Of a stretch of 64,000 nucleotides of DNA, positions 31,896 through 43,065 are shown piece by piece. The notes below the pieces were generated by a model, which saw only the letters and a program-made list of their open reading frames with translations, was not told the origin of the DNA and did no database searches. This DNA is from Mesorhabditis belari (lineage: Eukaryota; Nematoda; Chromadorea; Rhabditida; Rhabditidae). The stretch covers positions 124,001 through 188,000 of the forward strand of contig CAUEEP010000066.1 of assembly GCA_958450365.1 (NCBI GenBank), read 5' to 3'. Both the position numbers and the translations under genes were made by a program. The stretch's first letter is position 1. Every line of letters starts with the position of its first letter.

Positions 31896-32592
31896 TCGAC
31901 AATAACTTTGTCTAAAGTACTACAGTAACCCTAGATGTACCCTGGATTTGTGTTATGCATAACTGCTTCAACTTTCCACCTTCAACTCAATTTTCGAGCT
32001 ACCGTAGTCTTGCCGGTACTTTTGTATTATCTGGCAATCTTTTCGCGTCATTTTTCACGTGCTCTTACTTAATTTTTTCACTTTTACCTTTCACTTTTTC
32101 ATTTTGAACTCCATTCTTTCATTTATACAGTTTGCGTTCACATTCTCTGTCTTTCAGTGTTGATTGTTTTCCTAGGCTTTGGCTCTAGATCTTAGAGAGG
32201 TTGCGGCACCTGGGCTAAGTCTGAGTTTCCTAGAGATCTTTTTATATCTTTTAATATCCTTTCAATAGAATCAAACAAACAAAAAGTGAATAGATTGGAT
32301 AAAAATAGAGACAGGCTACGCTAGCATTCTTTAGAGCTAGCGTGGCATTCGCTAGCATTCGTCAGGCGTTTGGAAAGAGTAAGAATTAAAGATGGAAAGT
32401 TTCTCGCAAAGATTACTGTAATAAAACTAGGTTGATGATAGGAAATGTGAGGATGAAATGATAAAGATTTAGACTGGCTAGCTAGACTAGAACGGTAGCT
32501 AGATCCAGTTTTAAACCTGAGTACGAAGCTGCTGAGTACCTTTTTACACTTTAAAAACATCTGACATCTGACATAAAAAGGAAAAAAATCTA
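31896..32592. other. no recognisable gene
   Basis: Unique AT-rich sequence with TACAGTAACC/TACCGTAGTC-type words and a short GCTAGCATTC direct repeat near 32320-32360. No splice-bounded coding frame was recognised. Confidence 0.45.
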
Positions 32593-32672
32593 GCAGCAAG
32601 CGGAATTGAACCCTCGAAGAAAATCGGTTTGGTTTCGGAATCTAGCACACTATCCATTAGGCCACCGCTGCT
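32593..32672 (-). other. tRNA-like sequence
   Basis: Minus strand: ends GCAGC and GCTGC can pair. The D arm is GTGGCCTAATGGATAGTGTGC and the T arm GGGTTCAATTCC. The intervening region (about 35 bases) gives no clean 5-bp anticodon stem. It is similar in plan and sequence to 7344-7427, so the two form a small family. It may be a decayed or aberrant long-variable-arm tRNA. Confidence 0.55.
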
Positions 32673-32891
32673 TTGTCAAAAGCACTCTTTCAAAAGCACA
32701 AAAGCACAAAAGCACCAAAAGTTATAAGCGCTCTAGAAAATTCGACACGTTTTAGTTTTTCGACACGTTTTACCGTAATCTTAGTACAAAACACTCTACT
32801 TACAGTAATCCTAATAGAATACAGAGCTCTAGTTACAGTAATTCTAAAGCTAAATCAGTACAAATCTCATTCCAAATTTTTAGACTAACTA

Positions 32892-33264
32892 CAGGGTGAC
32901 CGCAAAGACGAAAACTTTTTTAGAAAAGGATCTAGGAAATGGCTAATTTATTTCAAAACTGGCAAGTGTTATATAGAGAATTGTAGCCCTTAATCTTGGC
33001 TGCATTTAGCTACCAAAAACTTCTTGATTCGACTTATACAACTCATTTAACGGCCGAATGACAGAGTCGCTAGAGAGATGTCGACTAGCGCTCATTCAAG
33101 CGCTTGTTAAATGAGTTGTATAAGTCGAATCAAGAAGTTTTTGGTAGCTAAATGCAGCCAAGATTAAGGGCTACAATTCTCTATATAACACTTGCCAGTT
33201 TTGAAATAAATTAGCCATTTCCTAGATCCTTTTCTAAAAAGTTTTCGTCTTTGCGGTCGCCCTG
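32892..33264. mobile_element. long-arm fold-back element, TA duplication
   Basis: CAGGGTGACCGCAAAGACGA at the left and the inverted copy (one G/C-type difference) ending CCTG at 33264 are flanked by TA (32890-32891 and 33265-33266). The arms are about 165 bp and almost identical (TTATACAACTCATTTAACG and complement), leaving a loop of about 50 bp. It is non-coding. Confidence 0.93.
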
Positions 33265-33266
33265 TA

Positions 33267-33774
33267 GTTCGAGATCGCCTTCAATCGAGAAGTTCGAGTG
33301 TTTTCTAGTCAATTTCTCTATCTTTAAACGAAACTATAAACAAAATCCTTATTTAAATCAAAAAAAACCAACATTTCCATTCAATAATTACCCAATTTTT
33401 GCTGATTTTCCTTTTTTTAAAATTTTTTTATCAATTTTTTAAATTTCAATGATCTCAAAAGAAAGAATCGTCAAAACAGCTAAACAAAAATGATTCAATT
33501 TCTGTTTTTTTGTAAAGAAAAATAGAGTTTTCAATGGGAAAATCAGCTTTTCTTTTGAATTTTCTTTTCAATTGCATTTCTTTTGATCATTTACTTATTT
33601 TGGGGAAAAAATTGAGAGCTTTTCAAGTGTTAAAATCAAAAAATTGCATCAAAATTACATTTTCTTTCAAATCTACTAGCAGAAAAGCTTCAGAAATCGT
33701 GAAAATGATTGCAAAGAAACGAATTCCAAGTGCTAGAAAACCCCATGATGCGAATTACAGCGTAAAATGCAAAT
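33267..33774. other. AT-rich, no recognisable gene
   Basis: Very AT-rich with T runs. Two short ORFs here (33251-33442 and 33534-33806) have low-complexity Phe/Lys/Asn composition and no splice context. Confidence 0.45.
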
Positions 33775-33843
33775 TGGAATCAATAGCGCAGTGGAGCGCG
33801 CCCTGACGAGCACACGATCCGGGTTCGACCCCCGCCAGTCACC
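33775..33843 (+). other. tRNA-like sequence
   Basis: A plus-strand segment with an A-box-like AATAGCGCAGTGGAGCGCGC and a clear B box (GGGTTCGACCCCCGCC). The outer ends do not form a good acceptor stem and the middle part (CCTGACGAGCACACGATC) lacks a normal anticodon loop. A relic rather than a working tRNA. Confidence 0.5.
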
Positions 33844-33999
33844 ACCTACTATATTTTTTTGTAAAATTTTATTTAAAAAGTACAACTACATGCAATTTCA
33901 TTAGATGCATGTTTCAGCGTTTTTTAAAATACTCAATGGAGACGTAGTGCGCGCGCAAACAGACGGAGATCATTTTTTTATATACTGTATTTTCTCTAA

Positions 34000-34890
34000 T
34001 ATTAGTGCACCCAGAGCGTCGTCTAAATTGATCGAAATCTCGAGAACCGCTTATCAGAACCTATCGATGTGGGGTCGGAAAATGTAGCTGACGATGAGAT
34101 CTTGACGATGATTTGAGTGTTAAGCTTCTGGGAAAACTTTGGAAGTCGTAAATAGTCGCCAACTCGGCTCGACCGGGTGCACTACTATTAGAGAGGTATC
34201 TTCTTTTTTTTTTCCTTCTCCCCAATTTTGGTGATACCATCTCGAGAAAAGAAATACTACAAAACTCTATAATTTCCAAGTCCAAATTCCAAGTCTCTCC
34301 ACCGTCAATTTGTTTCTCTTTTTTAGTCTGAATTCATCTCTACTAATCTCTCTAATAGTAGTGCACCCAGAGCGTCGTCTAAATTGATCGAAATCTCGAG
34401 AACCGCTTATCAGAACCTATCGATGTGGGGTCGGAAAATGTAGCTGACGATGAGATCTTGACGATGATTAGAGTGTTAAGCTTCTGGGAAAACTTAGAAA
34501 CTGTAAAATGGGCATCAACTCGGCTCGGCCGGGATGCACTACTATTAGAGAAAATACGGTATTCAGCTTTGCGCGCGCTCCCAGGGGTTTTCGGCTATGG
34601 AGAATCTGACTTTTGGGTCTATTTTGGGTCTATTAAAAAAGGGTGGGGCTTAAATAGCAAATTCTTAGCTCAGCTAACGTAAAGGACTCGATCAATCAAC
34701 AAAACTTGGGTTTTGTTTAGTCAAAACGCAATTTTCGGTTCATTGCATCAACTTGGCTGCTTTCCCTAATTCCCGCTTCGCTTAAATTCCTCGAAATCTC
34801 GAGAGCCGCTTATCAGAACCTATCGATGTGGGGTCGGAAAATGTAGCTGACGATTAGATCTTGATGATGATTAGAGTGTTGAGCTTCTGT
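34000..34890. repeat. duplicated block A, copies of TAGTAGTGCACC element
   Basis: Contains two full copies (about 34000-34196 and 34350-34562) and one partial copy (about 34790-34885) of a non-coding element. It has inverted ends CTCTAATAGTAGTGCACCC and GGGTGCACTACTATTAGAG and a core with AGAACCTATCGATGTGGGGT. The unique spacers (GATACCATCTCGAGAAAAGA and TTTGCGCGCGCTCCCAGGGG) recur in the same order at 40.1-40.9 kb. The match covers roughly 700 bp by eye. Short ORFs in both blocks (starting MGSENVADDEILTM) are repeat-derived. Confidence 0.88.
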
Positions 34891-35143
34891 GCTAGAAAGG
34901 TTGTGTTTACAAGTAAACCGAGATTTCTGTGTTTGCATTAAAAAGGATTTTTGAAGTTTATAGTACTCATCGTACTGGTATCTAGCAAATTTTCTATCAA
35001 AAAATTCATCTATCAAATCAAATTTGAAACATTTTTCAATAGTTAAACGTTTTTTTTTCAATCTATTTCCTCATCAAATAAAGAGAAATGTCTTTCCTCT
35101 CTTTCTCTCTCTTTCTCTTTCTCTCTCTCTCTTTCTTCCTCTT

Positions 35144-35174
<31 letters not shown>

Positions 35175-35635
35175 CTCTTTCTTTCTCTCACTCTAAAGAA
35201 AGAGAATTTCCTTTCCTTTCCTTTCTCGATCAATATAAAGTTCAAGAAATCTTTTTGTTTATCTCCGTTTTTCTCTCCTTTACCTCCCATTTTCCCTTTT
35301 TTCTTTCATTTTTCTTTTTCTTTAACTTCTCCATGTCAACTATCTCGTTTCCCCTTTTTCTCTATTCTTTAAAAGCTCTTTCCTTTATTCCATCCATTTT
35401 CCTATTCCTATTTTCTTTGATTTTCTCAATTCTCTTCATTTCTTTCACATTTTCTTCCATTTTCTTTAATCTATCAATGTTTTTCTTTGCTCATTTCACT
35501 CTATCTCACTTCTCTATCGAATCTCATTCCATTTCCCACTTCTTCAAGCATTACCTTGTACCTTTCCTGTCTCAGTTCTCTTCCATTACCCTAATTTCTA
35601 TATTTTCTCCAATAGAAACTTTTCTCTAAGCATTC

Positions 35636-35636
<1 letters not shown>
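34891..35636. other. T-rich stretch with CTTT microsatellite
   Basis: A CTTT/CTCT microsatellite fills about 35092-35230. The rest is T-rich. The long Phe/Ser/Leu ORF at 35024-35629 reflects pyrimidine bias and is not supported as a gene. Confidence 0.6.
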
Positions 35637-35668
<32 letters not shown>

Positions 35669-35835
35669 TCTTCATCTTCTTCATCTTCTTCCTCTTCTTC
35701 CTCTTCTCCCTCTTCTTCCTCTTCTCCCTCTTCTCCCTCTTCTTCCCTCTTCTCTTCTTCTTCTTCTTCTTCCTCTTCTTCCTCTTCTTCCTCTCCTTCT
35801 CCTTCTTTCTCTTTCTCTTTCTCTTCCTCTTCCCA
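35637..35835. repeat. TTCTTCCTC polypyrimidine array
   Basis: Nearly pure C/T with TTC and CTC words, continuous with the T-rich sequence on both sides. Lys/Arg/Glu ORFs on the minus strand are composition artefacts. Confidence 0.93.
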
Positions 35836-36890
35836 ACATCACAACTCCATTTCTCCAACTTCTCCGTCTCTTCCTTCTCGATTCCTTCACTTTTCCAACT
35901 CTTCATTTCAATCTATCTTGTCTATTTCTTCACTTCTCTATCCTTTTCCATTCCCCAAACCTTCCCAGCTCTCGAATTCTTCTTATTTCCTCTGCACTCT
36001 CCTCTCAATCTTTCCCCCACCATCCCTCACTTCTTCATCTCTTTCCCCAATCCCTTCCACTTTCGCTTTTCTCACTCCTCTTCACCCTATCCACTCCCAA
36101 TCTTCGCTCTTTCCAAGTTCTCTCCGAATTCCTGATCGTCAGCGTTACCATTCAATCCCTAATCTCTCATTGTCGTTTTTCTTTTCAAGTTCTCCCCATT
36201 CTCTCTCGTTCTCTCATCGTTCTCGTCGAATGTCTAAATCCTTCTATTCTTCTCCATAATCTCCTTCTCCATAATCTTTAGCTTCTCTCTTCCATTCTCC
36301 GCTTCTCTCTCCTCCCTTTTTCCCATTCGACACACAGCCAGCCAGCCAGAGCGACAGACCCGGGCATAGGGCAATGCGCGATTCGTGTTTCTTTCCCTTT
36401 TTCCCTTCTTCATACTATTTGTGTGTATATGGATGAAATCGTTCATTCATTTCTCATCTCAATAATTTCTTTTCTTTTCTTTTCACTTTTTCTTCATATC
36501 ATTAGAACAAAATCCGTGCTTTATGAATCGATTTTCGAATTTTCGAATTTCCATCTTTGTAAATGCTTTTTTTTTGTAAATAAAACGTTATACTGGCTTT
36601 ATTTTTGATGAACTTCAATCTTTAAACAAAGTTTTTTTTAATTGAAATTTTTCTAGAGTCAATTGTTGAAAAGGATACAGTTGATTGAATTGGAATTATA
36701 ATAAGAGCTTGTAGAATGCAATGTAATTATAATAATGCTTGTAGAAAGCTTGTAGAATGTAAGCTTCAGCAAATCCTAAATGCTTAACTTCTGTCTCATC
36801 TGTCCCAAAGAAAACCACTTAAACCAAAGCTAGGCCAGGATTTTGATCCTGACTTCAGGGTCAAAACCCTGGCTGGCTTTAGCTTAATCT
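35836..36890. other. T-rich, no recognisable gene
   Basis: Pyrimidine-biased to about 36310, then a short (CCAG)n tract near 36340 and AT-rich sequence. The ORF at 35918-36259 has only Ser/Pro/Phe bias. Confidence 0.45.
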
Positions 36891-37095
36891 AAAAACCAGT
36901 GAAGCTAGAAGCTAGACTAAAGCTTGAACTAGAGCTGGACCAGAACTAGAACTGGACCAGAACTGGACTGGAACCAGAGCTGGACCAGAACTAGAGCTGG
37001 ACCAGAACTAGAGCTGGACCAGAACTAGAGCTGGACCAGAACTAGAGTTGGACCAGAACTAGAGCTGGATCAGAACCAGAGCTGGATCAGAACCA
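36891..37095. repeat. AGCTGGACCAGAACTAG tandem array
   Basis: About 11 copies of a 17-18-bp unit (AGAGCTGGACCAGAACT) with A/G and C/T variants. The sequence on both sides, up to about 37330, is built from related degenerate CTAGAAGCT and CTGGCTT words. Confidence 0.9.
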
Positions 37096-37329
37096 GAGCT
37101 GAACCAATCAGAAGCCAAATGAGGACCCTGCTAGAGTCTGGCCTTGATCTGATCTTGATTAACTTGACTTGAAAGCTCCGTAAGTCGTGCAGAAGTCTGC
37201 CAGAAGTCTGCCAGAAAACCTTGCTTCCATTCCTGGCCTAGATCTGGTCTAAAAACAACTCTAGAAACCAGATTTAAACCCAAATCTTGCTCTGATCCCT
37301 GGCTTGATTTCGTTGGCTTTTCTTTCCTA

Positions 37330-37990
37330 GTTTTGCAGAACTCAGTCTTTTACAAATCTAGCAAGAAAACAAATATAAAGAGGAGCGGATTAGGTAGAAA
37401 TGTAGTGGACAAGCCTGTTATTTCATAGTTAGACTAGTTCATAGTTCATAGACAAGGTCTAGCTTATTGACTGGCTTATTGACTGGCTTTTCGAACATCT
37501 CTTGGTTGTTATCTTGCTGTGTTCCAGGGTAGACAACCCGTCTCGCCGCATCAAAGCGCATCTAAAAGCAAAATCGATAACCCCCTTCCCTTTTCCACCA
37601 ATTGCAACTTTCCCCTTCATGTACTTTGTTGCCATTTACCCTTTCCCCCTTTTTGCATTTCCTTTTCACAATGTCACTCCTTTTCATTTTCACTCATTTG
37701 AGTATCGTCTCCTCTGTGTAACAAATCAAATCATTTCCGATTTTAGAGTTCGACTATCAATTAAAGGCTTGAGAAGGGTTTATGCTAAACAACTTTATGC
37801 TAAACTTTATGCTAAACTTGTCAGCTTCTAGATCTTTAGCTTTTTAGCTATATCTTCTTGTCGACAAGTTCTATATCTTTATCTTCTAGATCTCTATTTC
37901 TATATCTTCCATTTAATCCAATTATGCTTCTTCGCATCCGTAGACACTAAAGAGGACTTTAAAATAGGTTTTTGTAACAAAAAACAAAAT
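37330..37990. other. no recognisable gene
   Basis: Short repeats of CTTATTGACTGG (37455-37490) and TATGCTAAAC (37780-37820). ORFs at 37502-37831 lack splice context or family motifs. Confidence 0.45.
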
Positions 37991-37993
37991 ATT

Positions 37994-38057
37994 TGGCAGC
38001 GAGGGGATTCGAACCCGGGTCATCAGGCGCGTGGCTTGGGCGCCATCTACCCCTGCC
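37994..38057 (-). other. tRNA-like sequence, about 64 nt
   Basis: Minus strand: GGCAG at the 5' end can pair with CTGCC at the 3' end. The T arm ACCCGGGTTCGAATCCCCT carries a perfect B box. The D-arm and anticodon parts are compressed (GGGGTAGATGGCGCCCAAGC), so the whole is about 10 bases too short for a normal tRNA. A deletion relic is most likely. Confidence 0.55.
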
Positions 38058-38169
38058 CCATCCGAGTGCTTCGACGGCGAAAGTAATTTCGCCCTATACT
38101 CCGGCGGCGGTGTCGAACTACAAAAGCATTTTCCTCGTTATTTTTATACATTTTATTCTACATTTGCCT

Positions 38170-38420
38170 GAGCCTGTAGCTCCTAGCCAGCAGCTCCTAG
38201 CCAGCAGCTCCTAGCCAGCAGCTCCTAGCCAGCAGCTCCTAGCCAGCAGCTCCTAGCCAGCAGCTCCTAGCCAGCAGCTCCTAGCCAGCAGCTCCTAGCC
38301 AGCAGCTCCTAGCCAGCAGCTCCTAGCCAGCAGCTCCTAGCCAGCAGCTCCTAGCCAGCAGCTCCTAGCCAGCAGCTCCTAGCCAGCAGCTCCTAGCCAG
38401 CAGCTCCTAGCCAGCAGCTC
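38170..38420. repeat. 14-bp CAGCTCCTAGCCAG array
   Basis: About 18 nearly perfect head-to-tail copies of AGCTCCTAGCCAGC. Conservation between copies is much higher than in neighbouring arrays, suggesting recent expansion. Confidence 0.96.
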
Positions 38421-38424
38421 CCTG

Positions 38425-39265
38425 TAGGTCACAAGGCAAAACCTTCCTCTTGTAGATCTTTTAAAACGCTTAGCAATTTGATCAACAAATTTCTAGCAAT
38501 CTGATCTGATCACTCTTACAATCTCAACCCTTAAACCCCTTCAAACCCTTAAAACCTTCAATTTCAATCAAAAATTTCAACTTTCAACTTTCATCTATCA
38601 TATTATCGATTCAGTCAACAAAATATCGACCAGTTAAACATTTTTTTTCGCCCAAACTTACACCACAACTCTTATCTCTGAACTTTTTGCACAAATTTCT
38701 CTACTAGTTTCGGGAAATATTTCGAAAACTCTTAAAGCAAAAAAAGCAAAAAAAAGCAAAGCAAAAAAAGGCTAAACGATACGGGTCCGTGCCTCTCAAC
38801 TCTTCCACAAAAAAGGCGAATTATATGGAAGTGTAGAGATCATAAAAATTTTTCCGTATCTCTCACTCCTCTCAATTCAGTATTTATTTCAGGAAAAAAG
38901 TTGTTTACCTATAAAATTTTTGAATTTTCATGAGATTGTTTGCAGAGTTTGAAGAATTGGCTTCAAATTTTGTCTTTTTTTTGTTAAATTACAATTTTGG
39001 GTATCTAAATGTGCTTAGTTTTGAGAAAAAATTAAAAAGAGAGACTTTAACTATATTTTTACAAATTTTGAGCTGAATTTATAATCAAACTTGGCTTGAT
39101 GATAAAATGATAAAAGAATGATAAAAGAGAAACAGTAGATTTCATGGCCTAAGCGGATTTAGCTTGACCTAAGCCACCAAATAACTAGTAAAACAAGTAT
39201 GACTATCGTCTATTGGTGATAAGAACTCTATCAATATCTAAAGATACAATAACATGGATTCTTTT
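38425..39265. other. AT-rich, no recognisable gene
   Basis: Short AAAGCAAAAA and AACCCTTAAA repeats near 38530 and 38740. No coding frame or inverted repeat was supported. Confidence 0.45.
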
Positions 39266-39266
39266 G

Positions 39267-39530
39267 CCTGAGCCTAAGCCTAAGCCTAAGCCTAAGCCTG
39301 AGCCTAAGCCCAAGCCTAAGCCTAAGCCTAAGCCTAAGCCTGAGCCTAAGCCTAAGTCAATGCCTAAGCCTAAGCCTAAGCCTGAGCCTAAGCCCAAGTC
39401 TAAGCCTAAGCCTAAGCCTAAGCCTAAGCCTGAGCCTAAGTCAATGCCTAAGCCTAAGCCTAAGCCTGAGCCTAAGCCTAAGCCTAAGCCCAGGCCTAAG
39501 CCCAGGCCTAAACCTAAGCCTCAGCTCTCG
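39267..39530. repeat. degenerate interstitial telomere repeat (GCCTAA)n
   Basis: About 43 hexamers of GCCTAA with scattered GCCTGA, GCCCAA, GTCAAT and GCCCAG variants. The complement is TTAGGC, the telomere repeat of nematodes such as Caenorhabditis and Ascaris. The Lys-Pro and Gly-Leu ORFs over it are artefacts. More degenerate TTAGGC-like tracts occur at 50.2, 58.6 and 61.0 kb. Confidence 0.88.
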
Positions 39531-39689
39531 ATAGGTTAACTAAGTGGTTACGGTAAAGTACCCTAGCTCTTTTAATACATTCGCTTTTTCTAAAGCTAGA
39601 TTACTGGTTACTGTAAAGGACTCAAGTAGATTCTTTAGCTTCCTTTCACTCAAAGGAAAAGGTAATCGAACATTTTATTAATCGTTTAA

Positions 39690-39930
39690 TCGAACATTTT
39701 ATCCACGCCCCGCCCCTTTTCTCATCAGCAATCTAACTTTGAGCTCAAATATCTTAGTATTGAGGTGTCCAATTTTAATATTCTTGGTATCGTTGGATGC
39801 GTCAAGTCTTTCTCTGTCGATTGGTACAAAAATTATTTCAATTGCATAGCCGAACACCAAGAAATTTGAGCTCAAAGTTGGGTTGACAATGGGAAAAGGG
39901 GCGGCGCTTTCAAATGTCCCAAAATCTTTT
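39690..39930. mobile_element. fold-back element, second copy of pair with 22.3 kb
   Basis: The arms carry AACTTTGAGCTCAAAT and its complement. The outer flanks CCACGCCCCGCCCCTTTTCT and the complementary GGGAAAAGGGGCGG also pair. The arrangement matches 22297-22510. Confidence 0.8.
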
Positions 39931-40109
39931 TTTTGCAGTGCTGACCGTGGAGGGGGTCAGTCATAAAGTTTATCGGCTGAGAAGAGAAGGGAATTCAAGA
40001 GCAATTTTAATACTTGGAAGGGGATAGGGCTGACTGGAGGAGGGGAAGACGCCGAACGGTCTGGCTCTCGCCTCCCCCTCCGCCCCCTTGCCCCCTCCGC
40101 CCAATTTTA

Positions 40110-40870
40110 TCCCCGTTCGCCCGTTCCTTCTCCCCAATTTTGTAGATACCATCTCGAGAAAAGAAATACTACAAAACTCTATGATTTCCAAGTCCAAATT
40201 CCAAGTTTCTCCACTGTCAATCTGTCTTTTTAGACTGAATTAATCTTGTATTCTCTCTAATAGTAGTGCACCTAGAGTGTCGTCTAAATTGATCGAAATC
40301 TCAAGAACCGCTTATCAGAACCTATCGATGTGGGGTCGGAAAATGTAGCTGACGATGAGATCTTGACGATGATTAGAGTGTTAAGCTTCTGGGAAAACTT
40401 AGAAACTGTAAAATGGGCATCAACTCGGCTCGACCGGGATGCACTACTATTAGAGAAAATACGGTATTCAGCTTTGCGCGCGCTCCCAGGGGTTTTCGGC
40501 TATGGAGAATCTGACTTTTGGGTCTATTTTGGGTCCTATTAAAAAGGGTGGGGCTTAAATAGCAAATTCTTAGCTCAGCTAACGTAAAGGACTCGATCAA
40601 TCAACAAAACTTGGGTTTTGTTTAGTCAAAACGCAATTTTCGGTTCATTGCATCAACTTGGCTGCTTTCCCTAATTCCCGCTTCGCTTAAATTCCTCGAA
40701 ATCTCGAGAGCCGCTTATTAGAACCTATCGATGTGGGGTCGGAAAATGTAGCTGACGATGAGATCTTGACGATGATTAGAGTGTTGAGCTTCTGGGAAAA
40801 CTTAGAAACTGTAAAATCGTCGCCAACTCGGCTCGACTGGGTGCACTACTATTAGAGAGGTGCACTACTA
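40110..40870. repeat. duplicated block B, counterpart of 34.2-34.9 kb
   Basis: Repeats the order of block A: the CTTCTCCCCAATTTTG segment, one full TAGTAGTGCACC element (about 40245-40455), the TTTGCGCGCGCTCCCAGGGG spacer, and a second element end finishing at about 40868. Differences are point changes and small indels. The extra copy of the first element in block A is absent here. Confidence 0.88.
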
Positions 40871-40952
40871 TTTATCTCCCTTTTTTTCTTGATTAGAGTT
40901 TGTAGATTGAAATATAGATAGATTCCAGGATTGAACTAGAGACAGAATACTA

Positions 40953-41030
40953 GTAAACCCTTTCTAGTGCACTGAATTCTTTATTTTCTCAAGAAAATCA
41001 GTAATTCATTGCGCTAGAGGGTTTGCGATT
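40953..41030. repeat. short palindromic hairpin family, copy 1
   Basis: GTAAACCCTTTCTAGTGCAC at the left is mirrored by GCGCTAGAGGGTTTGC at the right, around GAATTC...CTCAAGAAAA...AATTC. Similar hairpins occur at 44041-44124, 47951-48056 and 62671-62750, with half copies near 41325, 47818 and 34885. Confidence 0.75.
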
Positions 41031-41364
41031 TGAATTTGATTTGATTTGATTTGAAATTTGGGTCTTAATGTACATCGATAGGACAATTTTTCTTCAAAAT
41101 TCTTTATTTTTAAAGCAAAACTCTTCGATTCTTCGATTTGCACTAGAAAACGAAAAGATTATTCCAATAAGCTCTTCTTTTTTTCCCTGGAATTACTTTA
41201 TCTATGAGAATTTGAATTTTAAATCATTCTTTTGTGTATAAAGAGCGATTTTATAGAATTTTTAGCAAAAACTGCGTTTTTCTTACCGCTTTCGTATTGT
41301 TAAAGAAGATTTAAGTGCATTGAAGTGCACTAGAAAGTTTACGTTTACAATTTGACAAGCAAAA

Positions 41365-41530
41365 ACGACTTTGCAAAGCTTTCTAAGCCTTTACAGCCTT
41401 CTAAGCCTTTACAGCCTTCTAAGCCTTTACGGCCTTTACAGCCTTTACGGCCTTTACAGCCTTTACAGCCTTCTAAGCCTTTACAGCTTTCTAAGCCTTT
41501 ACAGCCTTCTAAGCTACTAAAGCAAAGCCT
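41365..41530. repeat. CCTTTACAGCCTTCTAAG array
   Basis: About a dozen copies of CCTTTACAG alternating with CCTTCTAAG and CCTTTACGG. From 41531 to 42160 I see only AT-rich sequence, a TTTGTTGTTTTC repeat near 41750-41790 and one GGGTTGATGGAAAAGTCC stretch that may be a solo mariner end. Confidence 0.88.
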
Positions 41531-42164
41531 TTACTAATTCATTTCATTATGATTAATCCTTTAATTTTGCTTCAAGATCCATTAAATCCATTAAATCCAT
41601 TCGTTTTCGTCCAAATTTTCGTTTATCTCCTTTTCCCTCTTTCTTTTCTCAAATTGTTGTTATGTTGATGTTGAAAGACATTGTGAAAGACATGTTCGAC
41701 ATTGTTTCTCTTTTGGAAATGGAAATACAGAAAGATGTAGTGGTCATTTTGTTGTTTTCTTTGCTTTGTTGTTTTCTTTGTTGTTTTCTTTGTTGATTGT
41801 TTTAAAATTTTATCTATTGGGTTGATGGAAAAGTCCTTTCCGATTTTTTGAGAGAGTACCTTAAATTTGTCCAATTTGGACATCCAATTTGTCCAATTTT
41901 ATAGCTCATCCTAAAGCTGAATTCAAGACGAATCGATTGGTAAAAACCGTTTTGAGATATCTCTTTTCTAAAAGTTTTTACAGCTATTTTAGTAAAGGGC
42001 GGCAGAGCCAAAAAAGCCAAAAAAGCCAAAAAATGGCTGTTTTCACGTTTCGTTAGTTTTTCGTGCAGAAACCTAGGCTAAAAACATGTGTTTCGTGATC
42101 AGCGTCAAAAATAACCCCTAGACACGCATTTTCAGAATCTTAGCAAAAAATTTTTGAAAAATAT

Positions 42165-42231
42165 TGTCACCGGTGGGAGTCGAACCAGCGACCCTCAGAT
42201 CAATAGCCTTTCCGCCGCTTTTCGGGTGCAT
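42165..42231 (-). other. tRNA-like 3' half
   Basis: Minus strand with an intact B-box arm (GGTCGCTGGTTCGACTCCCA) followed by ACCGGTGAC. Upstream a possible anticodon arm GGCTATTGATCTGAGG can be seen, but no A box or 5' acceptor strand. A truncated relic. Confidence 0.5.
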
Positions 42232-42544
42232 AAACGTCAGTAATCTCTCGATGAGCCTGTGCGGCATTGAGTTTTCGGTTGAATGTCGCTGGTGTCTATT
42301 GTTAAGACCTAATACAAGCTAAAATATTAGCTATTTATAGCAAAATTTTAGAGAAATTGGTTGAAAAAGTCAAGAAAAAGCCGAAAAAGCCAAAAAAAAG
42401 ATGGAATTAGGTTCAGGCTTCGAATTTTCTTATATTAATTGACTGAAATCTCACTGAAATCATTGGACAATGATAACCATGCTTTATTCTTGCTTCTAGA
42501 TCTTTTTGAAAGATTCTAAAAGCTTTGTTATTCATTGTTCTTTG

Positions 42545-42690
42545 TAGATCCGGTTTTGGAATTGAATCTTGATGGATTTCTTGGTCTCTTGATGGATTTC
42601 TTGATGGATCTCTTGATCTCTTAATGGATTTCTTGATCTCTTGATGGATCTCTTGATCTCTTGATGGATTTCTTGATGAATCTTTGTCTT
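42545..42690. repeat. TTGATGGATTTCTTGATCTC array
   Basis: Seven or eight irregular copies of CTTGATGGATTT/CTTGATCTC words. The preceding 300 bases contain only AT-rich sequence. Confidence 0.85.
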
Positions 42691-42834
42691 TGAAGCTTGT
42701 GCTTGTACCTATACCAATATTGTGACTTTTGCTGATTGAGAAGTATTGCTAGCATTGCTTTTACGGCTAGAGAAGTACTGCTAGCATTGTTAAATTATTA
42801 AATACTTATCAAGTCTTGATAGACTCAATAAAAT

Positions 42835-43065
42835 GAATAGCTTCAATCGATTCTCAATCTAGAAAGCTCCAATCGATTCTCAATCTAGAGAGCTCCAATC
42901 GATTCTCAATCTAGAAAGCTTCAAAGATTCCCGATCTAGAAAGCCCCAATCGATTCCTGATCTAGAAAGCTCCAATCAATTCCCGATCTAGAAAGCTCCA
43001 ATTAATTCCCGATCTAGAAATCTCCAATCGGTTCTCAATCTAGAAATCCCCAATCATTTCCCGAT
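42835..43065. repeat. tandem array, units of about 26 bp
   Basis: About nine units of the type AAAGCTCCAATCGATTCTCA (then ATCTAG), with later units changed to CCCGATCTAG. They grade in divergence from left to right. Confidence 0.9.

Noticed and set aside
35024..36259. Ser/Phe/Leu and Lys/Arg ORFs at 35.0-36.3 kb
   Set aside because: The sequence is pyrimidine-biased low-complexity DNA; there are no family motifs and codon content follows base composition.
39213..39539. Lys-Pro repeat ORF (PKPKPEPK)
   Set aside because: It is the frame reading of degenerate telomere hexamers; the minus strand gives an equally long Gly-Leu ORF.
41816..41845. A second mariner element starting GGGTTGATGGAAAAGTCC
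   Set aside because: No matching inverted end and no transposase sequence was found nearby; at most a solo end.
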